The notes: generated by a model not told the origin, from the letters alone. Counted from the stretch's first letter, positions 28,244-38,129 are shown. The stretch is DNA of 64,000 nt from Micromonospora sp. CCTCC AA 2012012 (GCF_040499845.1 NZ_CP159342.1:2418001-2482000); one strand, 5' to 3'. Numbers and translations are program-made.

Positions 28244-28750
28244 ATGAGCCAGGAGACCGGCACCACACCGGGCCCGGCGGACGGGACGGGACGTTCGGCC
28301 GGCCCCCTGGACGAGGTGGACCGGCGGATCCTCGACGAACTGGTCCGCGACGGCCGGCTCTCCATCCGTACCCTCGCCGAACGGGTCCACGTATCCCGGA
28401 CCAACGCGTACGCCCGGGTGGAGCGGCTGCTGCGGGACGGGGTGGTCACCGGGTTCCGCGCCCAGGTCGCGCCGGAGCAGGCCGGGCTGGGCACGTCGGC
28501 GTACATCGCCCTGACCATCCAGCAGAACACCTGGCGGGAGGTCTCGGCGGAGCTGGCCCGGGTGCGCTACATCGAACACGTGGCGCTGCTCAGCGGCGAG
28601 CACGACGTGCTCGCCCTGGTCCGGGCGCCCGACAACGCCACCCTGCGGGACGTCGTGCTGGACCGGGTGCAGGGCATCGCCGGGGTGCTCTCCACCCGCA
28701 GCTGGCTGGTCTTCGAGGAGTTCGACGGCACCCGGAGCCCCTGGCAGTGA
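28244..28750 (+). CDS. Lrp/AsnC-family regulator (BkdR-like)
   Basis: 168 residues. After a Gly/Pro-rich N-terminus, the AsnC-type HTH runs from about 23 to 80 (L-D-E-V-D-R-R-I-L-D-E-L, L-S-I-R-T-L-A-E-R-V-H-V-S-R-T-N-A). The RAM ligand-binding domain is C-terminal (L-L-S-G-E-H-D-V-L-A-L-V). The ATG follows GGAGGGG. Its divergent position beside the dehydrogenase operon suggests that it senses branched-chain amino acids and controls that operon. Confidence 0.92.
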   Translation: MSQETGTTPGPADGTGRSAGPLDEVDRRILDELVRDGRLSIRTLAERVHVSRTNAYARVERLLRDGVVTGFRAQVAPEQAGLGTSAYIALTIQQNTWREVSAELARVRYIEHVALLSGEHDVLALVRAPDNATLRDVVLDRVQGIAGVLSTRSWLVFEEFDGTRSPWQ

Positions 28751-28754
28751 CGCG

Positions 28755-29738
28755 TCACCGCTCCGGCGGGGCCTCCAGGCCCTCCCGGTCGGCCAGCTCC
28801 AGCAGCGGCTCCAGCGAGAAGCGGCGCTCGTCGAGGCCGGCGTGCGGGTCGCCGTGCGCGGCGAACCGGGCCGGCATGCTCACCACGTCGAAGTCCTCCG
28901 GCCGGGCGTCGTCCAGCTCCGCCCAGGTCAGCGGCGCGGAGACCAGCGCGCGAGGCGTGGGGCGGATCGAGTACGCCGAGGTCATCGTGTGGTCCCGGGC
29001 CATCTGGTTGTAGTCCACGAACACCGGCCGGTCCCGCTGCTCCCGCCACCAGGTGGTGGTGACCAGCTCCGGCAGCCGGCGCTCCATCTCACGGCCCAGC
29101 GCCAGCACCGCCCGCCGGCACTCCCCGAAGCTCCACCGCGGCTCGATGGAGAGATAGACGTGGATGCCCCGGCCACCGGTGGTCTTCGGGTGACCGACCA
29201 TCCCCAGCTCCGCCAGGAACGCCCGCACCTCCCGGGCGACCGGCACCACCTGGGCGAAGTCGACGCCGGGCATCGGGTCGAGGTCGATGCGGAGCTGGTC
29301 GGGGTGCTCGACGTCGGTCTTGGACACCGGCCACGGGTGAAAGCGCAACGTGCCGAGGTTGGCCGCCCAGGCCACCACCGCCAGCTCGCTGGGGGCCACC
29401 TCGTCGGCGGTCCGGCCGCTGGGGAAGGTGAGGTGCGCCGTCTGCACCCAGTCGGGCGCGCCGGCGGGGAGGCGCTTCTGATAGAAGGCGTCGCCGCGGT
29501 TGGTCTGCCGGGTGGCGATCTTCGCGCCCTCGAAGACGCCACGCGGCCAGCGTTCCAGCATCGTCGGGCGGTCCCGCAGGGCGCGCAGGATGCCGTCGCC
29601 GACCGAGAGGAAATAGCTGACCACGTCCAGCTTGGTCAGGCCCAGCTCGGGAAAGTAGGGCTTGTCGGGGCTGGAGACGCGGACCAGCCGCTCCCCCACC
29701 CGGATCTCCTCGGCCGCCGTGGTCGCCACGCCCCACAC
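28755..29738 (-). CDS. LigD polymerase/primase-domain protein (NHEJ)
   Basis: 327 residues from the GTG at 29738. A GTG at 29729 is equally possible. It is a stand-alone archaeo-eukaryotic primase-like LigD PolDom. Segments include S-S-P-D-K-P-Y-F-P, L-D-V-V-S-Y-F, the metal-binding L-R-I-D-L-D-P in place of the canonical D-x-D, T-T-G-G-R-G-I-H-V-Y and D-Y-N-Q-M-A-R-D. It fills gaps and adds ribonucleotides at double-strand breaks with Ku. No Ku or ligase gene is in the window. Its start is divergent from the NLR-effector operon. Confidence 0.88.
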   Translation of the reverse strand: MWGVATTAAEEIRVGERLVRVSSPDKPYFPELGLTKLDVVSYFLSVGDGILRALRDRPTMLERWPRGVFEGAKIATRQTNRGDAFYQKRLPAGAPDWVQTAHLTFPSGRTADEVAPSELAVVAWAANLGTLRFHPWPVSKTDVEHPDQLRIDLDPMPGVDFAQVVPVAREVRAFLAELGMVGHPKTTGGRGIHVYLSIEPRWSFGECRRAVLALGREMERRLPELVTTTWWREQRDRPVFVDYNQMARDHTMTSAYSIRPTPRALVSAPLTWAELDDARPEDFDVVSMPARFAAHGDPHAGLDERRFSLEPLLELADREGLEAPPER

Positions 29739-29822
29739 CGTACGACGACGACCGCCGTCCCGGCCTCGGGAATCGCTGGACACCCGCGCCCGTCACGCCG
29801 CCGCCCCTGGAGGTGTCCACCG

Positions 29823-30242
29823 ATGGCGGTCACCGTCAATAATGGAGCGATGACCAAGAGTCGCGCACGGATCGCCGGACCGGTGACCACCGTCGCGGGT
29901 GCGCTGGCGTTGGCCGCCACCAGCGCCTTCTTCATCGTGATCGGCCTGGACGAAGCCGCCAGGTGGGCCGGCCCGCTCGGCGTCCTCATCGGTGTGGCGG
30001 CGCTCGCCCTCGCCGGCTACAGCGCGGTCCTGACCCGCAGATCCGTTCCCGCCGCGGGCACCGGCGATCCCCCCACCGCTGACGGCACGACCCACTCCGG
30101 CGACGGCACCGTGACCAACACCATCAGTGGCGGCACCTTCCTCGGCGGGGGACCGATCCAGGGGCGGGACATCACCATCGCCCCCTCCGCCGGACGGCAC
30201 AAGGGTGGCGAGGGAACGCCGGGGCGGGGTGAGCCGGCATGA
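29823..30242 (+). CDS. Two-helix membrane protein with C-terminal amyloid-signalling-like motif (candidate NLR effector)
   Basis: 139 residues. Two hydrophobic helices (about 18-41 and 48-70) are joined by a short acidic turn, then comes a Gly/Thr/Pro linker. Residues 96-119 carry V-T-N-T-I-S-G-G-T-F-L-G followed by I-Q-G-R-D-I-T-I. The start of the overlapping NB-ARC protein has a matching motif (V-N-T-I, G, F, G, Q-G-R-D, T). In bacterial amyloid signalling pairs the effector carries the motif at its C-terminus and the NLR carries it at its N-terminus, as here. Membrane disruption is the likely effector action, by inference. The ATG at 29823 has GGAGGTG 9 nt upstream. Another in-frame ATG is at 29850. 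Confidence 0.75.
   Translation: MAVTVNNGAMTKSRARIAGPVTTVAGALALAATSAFFIVIGLDEAARWAGPLGVLIGVAALALAGYSAVLTRRSVPAAGTGDPPTADGTTHSGDGTVTNTISGGTFLGGGPIQGRDITIAPSAGRHKGGEGTPGRGEPA
30108..30179 (+). other. Shared motif, effector copy (residues 96-119)
   Basis: Encodes the N-T-I...G...F...G...Q-G-R-D-I-T motif in the candidate effector. Compare with 30254-30322. Confidence 0.65.
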
Positions 30243-32878
30243 CCGACACGCCGGGCGTGGTGAACACGATCGAGAACGGCATCTTCTTCGGCTACGTGGT
30301 CCAGGGCCGGGACGTCACGGTGGTCCTGCCACCGACCGTCGAGCCGGCTCTGCAAGGGCTGCCGGGCGCCGACTCGGCCTTCACCGGCCGCGACGACGAC
30401 GTCGACGAGCTACTGCGGAGCCTGGCCCCCGGCGGAAACGGCAGCGCCGCGGTCGCCGGGCTGGCCGGGGTCGGCAAGACCGAACTGGCCGTGCAGACCG
30501 CCCACCGGGCAGTGGCCGCCGGCTGGTTCCCCGGCGGGGTGCTCTTCATCGACATGTTCGGCTACGACCCGCAGCGACGCCGAACCGCCGGTGCTGCCCT
30601 GACCCACCTGCTGGGCGCCCTCGGACTGCCCGGCGAGCACATTCCCGCCGACGACGAGGACCGTAGCCGACTGTTCCGCAGCGTGCTGGCCGCCTTCGGC
30701 GCGCAGCGCCGGCGGATCCTGCTGATCATCGACAACGCCGCCACCGAGGAACAGGTACGCCCACTCCTGCCCGGCGACGGGATCACCGCCACGCTGGTCA
30801 CCTCCCGGCACACCCTGAACGTCGATGCCCGGCTGCACGATCTGGACGTCCTGGACATCGACACGTCGGTGCGACTGCTGGCCGGCGTCCTGCGCACCCG
30901 CCGCGCCGACGACCCCCGCGCCTCGGCCGCCCTGGACCGGGAGCACGGGTGCCGCGCGGACGCGGAGGCGATCGCCGAGTGGTGCGGAGGGCTGCCACTG
31001 GCCCTCCAGATCGCCGCGGCCCTGCTCGCGGAGTTCCCGAGCCGACCCCTGTCGTCCCTGGCCGACGACCTCCGGGACGCGCACACCCGGCTGGACCGGC
31101 TGACCCGCGCCGACAGCGTCCGTGCCGTGTTCGACCTGTCGTACCGGCAACTGACCGACGAGCAGGCGCGCATGCTCCGGTTGCTCTCGGTCAACCCCGG
31201 CCCGGACGTGAGCACCGACGCGGCCGCCTGCCTGGCCGACACCGATCGGTACCGGGCCGGGACGCTGCTGCAGGACCTGGCCCGGGCCCACCTCGTCGAC
31301 ACCGGGCCGGTCTGGGGACGATGGCGACTGCACGACCTGGTCCGCCTCTACGCCGAGGGGCAGGCGGACGCCGACAAAGCCGTCGACACGGCCCGCGCTC
31401 GCCTGTTCACCCACTACGTCATGACCACCCACGTCGCCGTCGGGCACCTGCAGCCGCCCTCCGCCGTGGCGGCCTACCGGTTCCCGCTGCCCGCAGGCGC
31501 CGCGGCCTGGATCGAGACCGCCTACGCCGCCCGCGGGCAGGTGCAGCCGCTGCCCGTCACCGTCCGGTTCGCCACCCGCACGGAGGCCCTGGCCTGGTTG
31601 GAGGCCGAGCGGCCCAACCTGGTCGCGGCCTGCACCAGCGCGGCCCGGCACGGACAGGACCTGTCCGGCGTCGCACTGGCCTCCCTCCTGCCGGATTACC
31701 TGATCTTCCGGCGGCACCTCGCCGACCTGATCACGGTCACCACCGCCGCCCGGGCCATCTCCCAGCGGGTCGGCGACCGGCACGGCGAAGGCATGGCGCT
31801 GAGCCACCTCGGCGTCGCCCTGAACGAGGCGGGGCGGTCAGCGGAGGCGGTCGTCGCCCACACCCGGGCCGTGGAGCTGATCAGGGCGACCGGTGGCCCA
31901 CTCGACGAGGGCATCGCGCTGAACAACCTCGGCCTGGCCCTGCGCGGGGCGGGACGCGTGGACGAGGCGATCACCGCCCACGAGCGGTCAGTCGCGATCC
32001 ACCGCGGGACCGGCAACCGGCACGACGAGGGCACCGCACAGAGCAACCTCGGCCTGGCCCTGCTGCTCGCGGGACGGTCCGACGAGGCCGTCACCGCCCA
32101 CACCCGCGCCGTCGATCTCCTCCGGGAGACCGACGACCGGCACAGCGAAGGCGTGGCCCTGGACAATCTCGGCGCGGCCCTGCGCGCCGCGGGCCGGACC
32201 GAGGAGGCCGTCACCGCCCACACCAGAGCCATCGACCTCCTCCGCGAGACCGACGACCAGCACAGCGAGGGCCGAGCGCTCCACCGCCTCGGCGTGGCCC
32301 TGTGCGCCGCCGGGCGGACCGAGGAGGGCATCACCGCCCACTCCCGGGCCGCCGACATCTTCAGGGAGCACGACGACCCGCACGACGAGGGCACCGCGCT
32401 GACGGCTCTCGGCACGGCCCTGCGCGCGGCGGGACGGGCCGACGAGGCCGTCACCGCCCACACCCGGGCCGTCGCCGTCTATCGCCGGGCCGGTGAACGC
32501 CACGACGAGGGCCGGGCGACGCACAACCTCGGCGTGGCGTTGCACGCGGCGCAACGGTTCGAGGAGGCGATCGACGCCCACACCCGGGCCGGCGAGATCT
32601 ACCGGGAGACCGGTGACCGGTACCGCGAAGGGAGGGCGCTGATCAATCTCTCGTCGACCCTGATCGAGGAGGGTCGCCACGACGAGGCCCGGCGCCGCTG
32701 CGGAGCGGCGCTCGAGGCGTTCGGCGCGCCCGCGCCGGTGGCACAGCGACTCCTCGACGATCTCCCCCTGCACGCGATCCTGTTTCCGCCCGTGCCGCCG
32801 GAGATGCGCGAGGTGGTCGGTTTCGTCCTCCTGCGCCTCAAGATGGCCGGCACCGGGGCCGACAGCGGCGGGGAGTGA
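30239..32878 (+). CDS. NLR-type STAND protein: amyloid-like motif, NB-ARC and TPR repeats
   Basis: 879 residues, overlapping the membrane protein by 4 nt (ATGA). An N-terminal motif (6-28) matches the effector C-terminus. NB-ARC follows: Walker A G-L-A-G-V-G-K-T (74-81), Walker B R-I-L-L-I-I-D-N-A (about 159-167), the T-S-R sensor (188-190), G-L-P-L-A-L (about 250) and a winged-helix region ending L-H-D-L-V-R-L-Y-A. A linker of about 130 residues leads to seven 40-residue TPR units and a partial eighth. The family oligomerises on ligand sensing. Here the oligomer could template the effector motif. A phage-defence or programmed-death role is inference. Some actinobacterial NB-ARC/TPR proteins are instead regulators, but a SARP DNA-binding domain is absent here. 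Confidence 0.85.
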   Translation: MTDTPGVVNTIENGIFFGYVVQGRDVTVVLPPTVEPALQGLPGADSAFTGRDDDVDELLRSLAPGGNGSAAVAGLAGVGKTELAVQTAHRAVAAGWFPGGVLFIDMFGYDPQRRRTAGAALTHLLGALGLPGEHIPADDEDRSRLFRSVLAAFGAQRRRILLIIDNAATEEQVRPLLPGDGITATLVTSRHTLNVDARLHDLDVLDIDTSVRLLAGVLRTRRADDPRASAALDREHGCRADAEAIAEWCGGLPLALQIAAALLAEFPSRPLSSLADDLRDAHTRLDRLTRADSVRAVFDLSYRQLTDEQARMLRLLSVNPGPDVSTDAAACLADTDRYRAGTLLQDLARAHLVDTGPVWGRWRLHDLVRLYAEGQADADKAVDTARARLFTHYVMTTHVAVGHLQPPSAVAAYRFPLPAGAAAWIETAYAARGQVQPLPVTVRFATRTEALAWLEAERPNLVAACTSAARHGQDLSGVALASLLPDYLIFRRHLADLITVTTAARAISQRVGDRHGEGMALSHLGVALNEAGRSAEAVVAHTRAVELIRATGGPLDEGIALNNLGLALRGAGRVDEAITAHERSVAIHRGTGNRHDEGTAQSNLGLALLLAGRSDEAVTAHTRAVDLLRETDDRHSEGVALDNLGAALRAAGRTEEAVTAHTRAIDLLRETDDQHSEGRALHRLGVALCAAGRTEEGITAHSRAADIFREHDDPHDEGTALTALGTALRAAGRADEAVTAHTRAVAVYRRAGERHDEGRATHNLGVALHAAQRFEEAIDAHTRAGEIYRETGDRYREGRALINLSSTLIEEGRHDEARRRCGAALEAFGAPAPVAQRLLDDLPLHAILFPPVPPEMREVVGFVLLRLKMAGTGADSGGE
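30254..30322 (+). other. Shared motif, NLR copy (residues 6-28)
   Basis: Encodes V-V-N-T-I-E-N-G-I-F-F-G followed by V-V-Q-G-R-D-V-T-V. It aligns with the effector motif with one gap. Confidence 0.65.
31799..32728 (+). repeat. 120-bp tandem repeats encoding TPRs
   Basis: Seven units in exact 120-nt register (31799-32638) plus a partial eighth. Each codes for L-x-x-L-G-x-A-L-x-x-A-G-R-x-x-E-A followed by a T-A-H-x-R-A helix and an H-D/S-E-G turn. The four or five central units are most alike at DNA level. Confidence 0.85.
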
Positions 32879-32902
32879 GCGCTCCCTCGACGGGACGGGC
32901 GT

Positions 32903-32933
32903 GGGCCGGGTGGGCGTGCCGCCCACCCGGCCC
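32903..32933. terminator. Hairpin after the NLR gene
   Basis: A perfect 13-bp stem (32903-32915 with 32921-32933) and a 5-nt loop between convergent genes. Confidence 0.7.
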
Positions 32934-32944
32934 GCGCGTACGGC

Positions 32945-33181
32945 TCAGCCCTGGCGCTGCATGCGCTCCATGAGCATCTTTTTGCCCTGGTCACCGGCCT
33001 TGCGGTTGTTCTCCTGGATCTTGCGGAACCAGGTGGCCAGCTCACTGTCGCCGTTGCGCTCGGCGTCGGCGATGTAGGTGTCCATCCGGTAGATGTGTTC
33101 CAGCGAGAGCTGGATCGCGTGGATCAGGTCGTAGTCCTTGTCCTTGACCGGGCTCACCTGCTCCTTGACCATCGTGGCCAC
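32945..33181 (-). CDS. Small conserved hypothetical protein
   Basis: 78 residues from a GTG with GGAGG 6 nt upstream. Highly charged and helical: I-H-A-I-Q-L-S-L-E-H-I-Y-R-M-D-T-Y, then E-L-A-T-W-F-R-K-I-Q-E-N-N-R-K-A-G. No membrane segment. It resembles small actinobacterial proteins of unknown function. It is divergent from the histidine phosphatase gene. Confidence 0.75.
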   Translation of the reverse strand: MATMVKEQVSPVKDKDYDLIHAIQLSLEHIYRMDTYIADAERNGDSELATWFRKIQENNRKAGDQGKKMLMERMQRQG

Positions 33182-33299
33182 GGCACACCTCCCCATGTGT
33201 CGGTGGAGCACCGCGCTTACCCGCCTGCGTCCGGGTCACGCCCGGATGGGCCCGGCGGGGCACGGTTACCCGAGGGACACCCCGGGTACCGAGGGGCGC

Positions 33300-34031
33300 A
33301 TGGCGGAACTGGCGACCCTGTGGATCGTGCGACACGGCGAGAGCACGGCGAACGTGGCGGCGAGCGCGGCGGAGGCGTCCGGCGCCGAGCTGATCGAGCT
33401 GAGCCACCGGGACGCCGACGTGCCGCTCTCGACCACCGGGCAGGAGCAGGCCCGGGCCACCGGCCGCTGGCTGGCCGGCCTGCCGCCGCAGCGCCGCCCG
33501 GACGTGGCGGTGGTGTCGCCGTACCTGCGGGCGGTGCAGACGGCCGAGCTGGCCCTGGCCGGCACCGACATCCCGGTCAGCCGGGACGAGCGGCTGCGCG
33601 ACCGGGAACTGGGCATCCTCGACGGCCTGACCGGCCACGGGGTACGCCACCGCTTCCCCGCCGAGGCGGACCGCCGGGACCGGCTGGGCAAGTTCTACTA
33701 CCGGCCGCCGGGCGGCGAGTCGTGGACCGACGTGGCGCTGCGGCTGCGTACCCTCCTCGGCGACCTGCGCCGCGACCACGCCGACCGGCGGGTGCTGCTG
33801 TTCGGCCACGACGCCCTGGTCTTCCTGCTCCGCTACCTGGTGGAAGGGCTCACCGAGGCGGAGCTGATGGCGCTGACCCGGCAGCAGGTGATCGCCAACT
33901 GTTCGGTCACCTGCTGGTCGGCGGACGCCGACGGCCGGCTGCGCCCGGACGGGTTCAACGACGTGGCCCACCTGCACCAGCAGGGCGCGCGGCCCACCAG
34001 GGAGGACGAGGTCCATGCCGAACCGGTCTGA
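33300..34031 (+). CDS. Histidine phosphatase family protein (phosphoglycerate mutase-like)
   Basis: 243 residues. The R-H-G-E motif (about 10-13) supplies the phospho-accepting His. Other active-site segments are S-P-Y-L-R-A-V-Q-T-A-E, R-D-R-E-L-G and the second His in L-L-F-G-H-D-A. It is likely a broad phosphomonoesterase. ATG start at 33300 after GAGGGG. It overlaps the next gene by 17 nt, which suggests co-expression with the NAD(P)HX repair enzyme. Confidence 0.9.
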   Translation: MAELATLWIVRHGESTANVAASAAEASGAELIELSHRDADVPLSTTGQEQARATGRWLAGLPPQRRPDVAVVSPYLRAVQTAELALAGTDIPVSRDERLRDRELGILDGLTGHGVRHRFPAEADRRDRLGKFYYRPPGGESWTDVALRLRTLLGDLRRDHADRRVLLFGHDALVFLLRYLVEGLTEAELMALTRQQVIANCSVTCWSADADGRLRPDGFNDVAHLHQQGARPTREDEVHAEPV

Positions 34032-34881
34032 CACCCGGGTCATCACCCCGGCCCTGCTGCGGGACTGGGCACTGCCGGTGCCCACCGGCGGCAAGGAGAA
34101 CCGGGGCACCGTGCTGGTCGTCGGCGGCTCCCGGTTCACCCCGGGGGCGGTCCTGCTGGCCGGGGTCGCCGCGCTGCGCGCCGGCGCGGGCGTGCTGCAA
34201 CTGGCCGCCGCCGAGTCGACCGCCGCCGCGCTGAGCATCCAGGTGCCCGAGGCGTTGGTGGTGGGCCTGCCGGAGACCCGCGACGGCGCGGTGCGCGGGT
34301 CGGGTGAGCTGCTCACCGGCCTGGTGGCCGACGCGGACGTGGTCACCGTCGGCCCCGGCCTCAACGACATCGACACCACCCGGGAGCTGCTGGACCTGGT
34401 GCTGGACGCGGCCGGGCCGGAGACGTCGCTGGTGCTCGACGCGTACGCCCTGGGCGCCCTGAGCCACGCCCCGGACCTGCTGGTCGGCTCGGGTCGGCCG
34501 GTGGTGCTGACCCCCAACCTGACCGAGGCGCGTCACCTGCTCGACCGCGACCTCGGCGACGACCTGGACGCCGAGGCCGCCGAGCTGGCCCGCCGCTACG
34601 ACGCGGTGGTCTCGCTGTACGGCCACATCGCCACCTCGGACGGGCAGGGCTGGCGGGAGGAGAGCGGCGACGCCGGGCTCGGCACCTCCGGCAGCGGTGA
34701 CGTCCGCGCCGGGCTGCTGGCCGGGCTGCTCTCCCGGGGCGCCGAGCCGGCGCAGGCGGCGTGCTGGGCCGCGTTCGCCCACGCGGTCAGCGGGCAACGC
34801 CTGGTCCCGCAGTACGGCCGGATCGGCTTCCTGGCCCGTGAGCTGCTCGACGAGATACCCCATACGTTGGCCACCGTCTGA
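34015..34881 (+). CDS. nnrD: ADP/ATP-dependent (S)-NAD(P)H-hydrate dehydratase
   Basis: 288 residues of the YjeF C-terminal ribokinase-like family, which repairs hydrated NAD(P)H. Segments are K-E-N-R-G-T-V-L-V-V-G-G-S, V-G-P-G-L-N-D, L-T-P-N-L-T-E-A and the catalytic G-T-S-G-S-G-D-V. The epimerase half (YjeF N-terminal) is absent, so this is the stand-alone form. In many homologues the metabolite loop reads N-G-D; the G-S-G-D form here is within family range. Confidence 0.87.
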   Translation: MPNRSDTRVITPALLRDWALPVPTGGKENRGTVLVVGGSRFTPGAVLLAGVAALRAGAGVLQLAAAESTAAALSIQVPEALVVGLPETRDGAVRGSGELLTGLVADADVVTVGPGLNDIDTTRELLDLVLDAAGPETSLVLDAYALGALSHAPDLLVGSGRPVVLTPNLTEARHLLDRDLGDDLDAEAAELARRYDAVVSLYGHIATSDGQGWREESGDAGLGTSGSGDVRAGLLAGLLSRGAEPAQAACWAAFAHAVSGQRLVPQYGRIGFLARELLDEIPHTLATV

Positions 34882-35028
34882 CGGTTGTTGTTCATCCGTT
34901 CGGGTGTGTGTAACACCACACCACCTCCCTACGCTGAACCATCGGAAGCGGGCAGCCTGCCCGTTTCCCGCCGGACCGCTCCCCGCCAGGGAGTGCGACC
35001 CGGCTGGAACGGCCCCCTGGGAGTCTGT

Positions 35029-36513
<1,485 letters not shown>

Positions 36514-36532
36514 CAGGACCGTACGACCAGTG

Positions 36533-36573
36533 GTGGGGCCCGGCGCGTCTGTCGCCGGGTCCCACCCGTTTTT
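36533..36573 (+). terminator. Rho-independent terminator after the S8 protease gene
   Basis: A 13-bp stem with one G-U pair (36533-36545 with 36553-36565), followed by five T residues. This is the most classical terminator in the window. Confidence 0.8.
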
Positions 36574-36628
36574 CCAGCTCACGCGCGGGGTAGGGGGAGA
36601 CCGACCAGCCACGTTCTAGGAGGTACCG

Positions 36629-37129
36629 GTGTCCACCGACGCGATCGTCCTGCTCAAAGAGGACCACAAGGAGATGCGCCGCCTGTTCCGCGAGTTCCAG
36701 CAGGCGCAGGAGGGCCCGGCGCAGCGGAAGCAGGAGCTGGTGACGCAGATCCTGGCGGCCCTGACGGTGCACACCTACCTCGAGAACGAGGTGATGTACC
36801 CGGAGATCCGCAAGCTCCTGCCCGACCTGGAGGACGACATCCTCGAGTCGTACGAGGAGCACCACGTGGCCGACCTGCTCTGCGCCGAACTGGCCGCCAT
36901 GGACGCCTCCGACGAACGCTTCGTCGCCAAGACCACGGTGCTGATCGAGAACGTCGAGCACCACGTCGAGGAGGAGGAGCAGGAGTGGTTCCCCAAGGTG
37001 CGGGAGGCGCTCGGCCGCAACCAGCTCCAGGAGATCGGCCAGAAGATGATCGAGCTGCGCCCGAGCGCGCCGCGTACGGTCGACGACCCGAAGGCCCGCA
37101 AGAGCCAGCTCGACGCCGCCACCGCCTGA
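36629..37129 (+). CDS. Hemerythrin HHE-domain protein
   Basis: 166 residues forming a four-helix bundle that should bind a non-haem di-iron centre. Candidate ligands are His13 (K-E-D-H-K), His48 (V-H-T-Y-L-E-N-E, with Glu52), His80/81 (Y-E-E-H-H) and His112/113 (V-E-H-H-V-E-E-E-E). Bacterial members sense or buffer O2, NO or iron. GTG start with AGGAGGT 5 nt upstream. A monocistronic unit, ended by a hairpin. Confidence 0.9.
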   Translation: MSTDAIVLLKEDHKEMRRLFREFQQAQEGPAQRKQELVTQILAALTVHTYLENEVMYPEIRKLLPDLEDDILESYEEHHVADLLCAELAAMDASDERFVAKTTVLIENVEHHVEEEEQEWFPKVREALGRNQLQEIGQKMIELRPSAPRTVDDPKARKSQLDAATA

Positions 37130-37144
37130 CCGGCGCGACCGTTC

Positions 37145-37171
37145 CGGGGCCCGACCGCCGGTCGGGCCCCG
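37145..37171. terminator. Hairpin between hemerythrin and metallophosphoesterase genes
   Basis: A perfect 11-bp stem (37145-37155 with 37161-37171) and a 5-nt loop. Confidence 0.65.
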
Positions 37172-37178
37172 TTCGCCG

Positions 37179-38045
37179 TCACCAGGCCGTCGGCGGGATC
37201 CCCTCCGGCTCGGGCAGGATCCGCCGCAGGATGCCCGGCGGCCTGGACCGCTGCTTCCACTCGCGCGGGTAGCCCACCGACACCTCCTCGAAGCGGACCC
37301 CGTCGTGCCAGGTGGTGCGCGGCACGTGCAGGTGCCCGTAGACCATCGCGACGGCGTCGAACCGGCGGTGCCAGTCCGCGGTGGCCTCCGTGCCGCACCA
37401 CTGCGCGAAGATCGGATAGCGCAGGATCCGGGTCGGCTCGCGGACCAACGGATAGTGGTTGACCAGCACCGTCGGCAGCGCCGGGTCGCGGGCGGCGAGC
37501 CGGGCCGCCGTCGTCGCCACCCGGTCCGCGCACCACGCGGTCCGACTGGGGTACGGATCGGGGTGCAGCAGCGCCTCGTCGGTGCAGACGATCCCGGTCC
37601 GGTACGCCTCGGCCAGCGCCTCCTCCGGAGTGTCCAGCCCCTCCGGGCGCCAACTGTGGTCGTAGAGCAGGAACAGCGGCGCCACCAGTGCCGGACCGCC
37701 CGGTCCCCGCCACACCGGGTACGGGTCCTCCGGCGTCACCACCCCCAGCCGGCGGCACACCTCGACCAGGTGCTGGTAGCGCGCGACGCCGCGCAGCTGC
37801 ACCGGGTCGGCGGTCGGCGTCCACAGCTCATGGTTGCCGGGCGCCCAGACCACCCGGGCGAACCGGGCGGCCAGCAGGCCGAGGGCCCACTCGACGTGGG
37901 CCACCGTCTCGCCGACGTCGCCGGCCACCAGCAGCCAGTCGCGGGGCGACCGTGGTCGCAGCCCCTCGACGACCGCGCGGTTCTCGGCGTGCCCGACGTG
38001 CAGGTCGCTGATGGCGAGCAGTTCCCCGTCGTCCCCCTGGTCCAT
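37179..38045 (-). CDS. Metallophosphoesterase
   Basis: 288 residues of the calcineurin-like fold. Metal ligands lie in I-S-D-L-H-V-G-H, V-A-G-D-V-G, P-G-N-H-E-L, V-N-H-Y-P and Y-G-H-L-H. The family cleaves phosphomono- or diesters, often cyclic nucleotides or CoA-type metabolites, and the substrate is not evident here. The ATG at 38045 lies 7 nt after a TAGGAT -10 element, so the mRNA is probably leaderless. Confidence 0.9.
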   Translation of the reverse strand: MDQGDDGELLAISDLHVGHAENRAVVEGLRPRSPRDWLLVAGDVGETVAHVEWALGLLAARFARVVWAPGNHELWTPTADPVQLRGVARYQHLVEVCRRLGVVTPEDPYPVWRGPGGPALVAPLFLLYDHSWRPEGLDTPEEALAEAYRTGIVCTDEALLHPDPYPSRTAWCADRVATTAARLAARDPALPTVLVNHYPLVREPTRILRYPIFAQWCGTEATADWHRRFDAVAMVYGHLHVPRTTWHDGVRFEEVSVGYPREWKQRSRPPGILRRILPEPEGIPPTAW

Positions 38046-38052
38046 TCAGAAG

Positions 38053-38058
38053 ATCCTA
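38053..38058 (-). promoter_or_regulatory. Leaderless -10 element (TAGGAT) of the metallophosphoesterase gene
   Basis: TAGGAT on the minus strand, 7 nt before the ATG, directly after the SDR terminator. Confidence 0.55.
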
Positions 38059-38065
38059 TGGCAGC

Positions 38066-38097
38066 GGCCCCCGTCGCGGCCACGCGCGACGGGGGCC
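38066..38097 (-). terminator. Hairpin after the SDR gene
   Basis: A perfect 13-bp stem (38066-38078 with 38085-38097). It separates SDR transcription from the metallophosphoesterase promoter. Confidence 0.65.
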
Positions 38098-38129
38098 GGA
38101 GCACTCCCAGAGTGCGGCGTCGGGGCGGC

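Noticed and set aside
31799..32728. Regular 120-bp repeats considered as a CRISPR-like or satellite array
   Set aside because: They are in frame, encode TPR helices and have no spacers.
30239..32878. Reading the NB-ARC/TPR protein as an AfsR/SARP regulator
   Set aside because: The N-terminal OmpR-type DNA-binding and BTAD domains are missing; only a short motif precedes NB-ARC.
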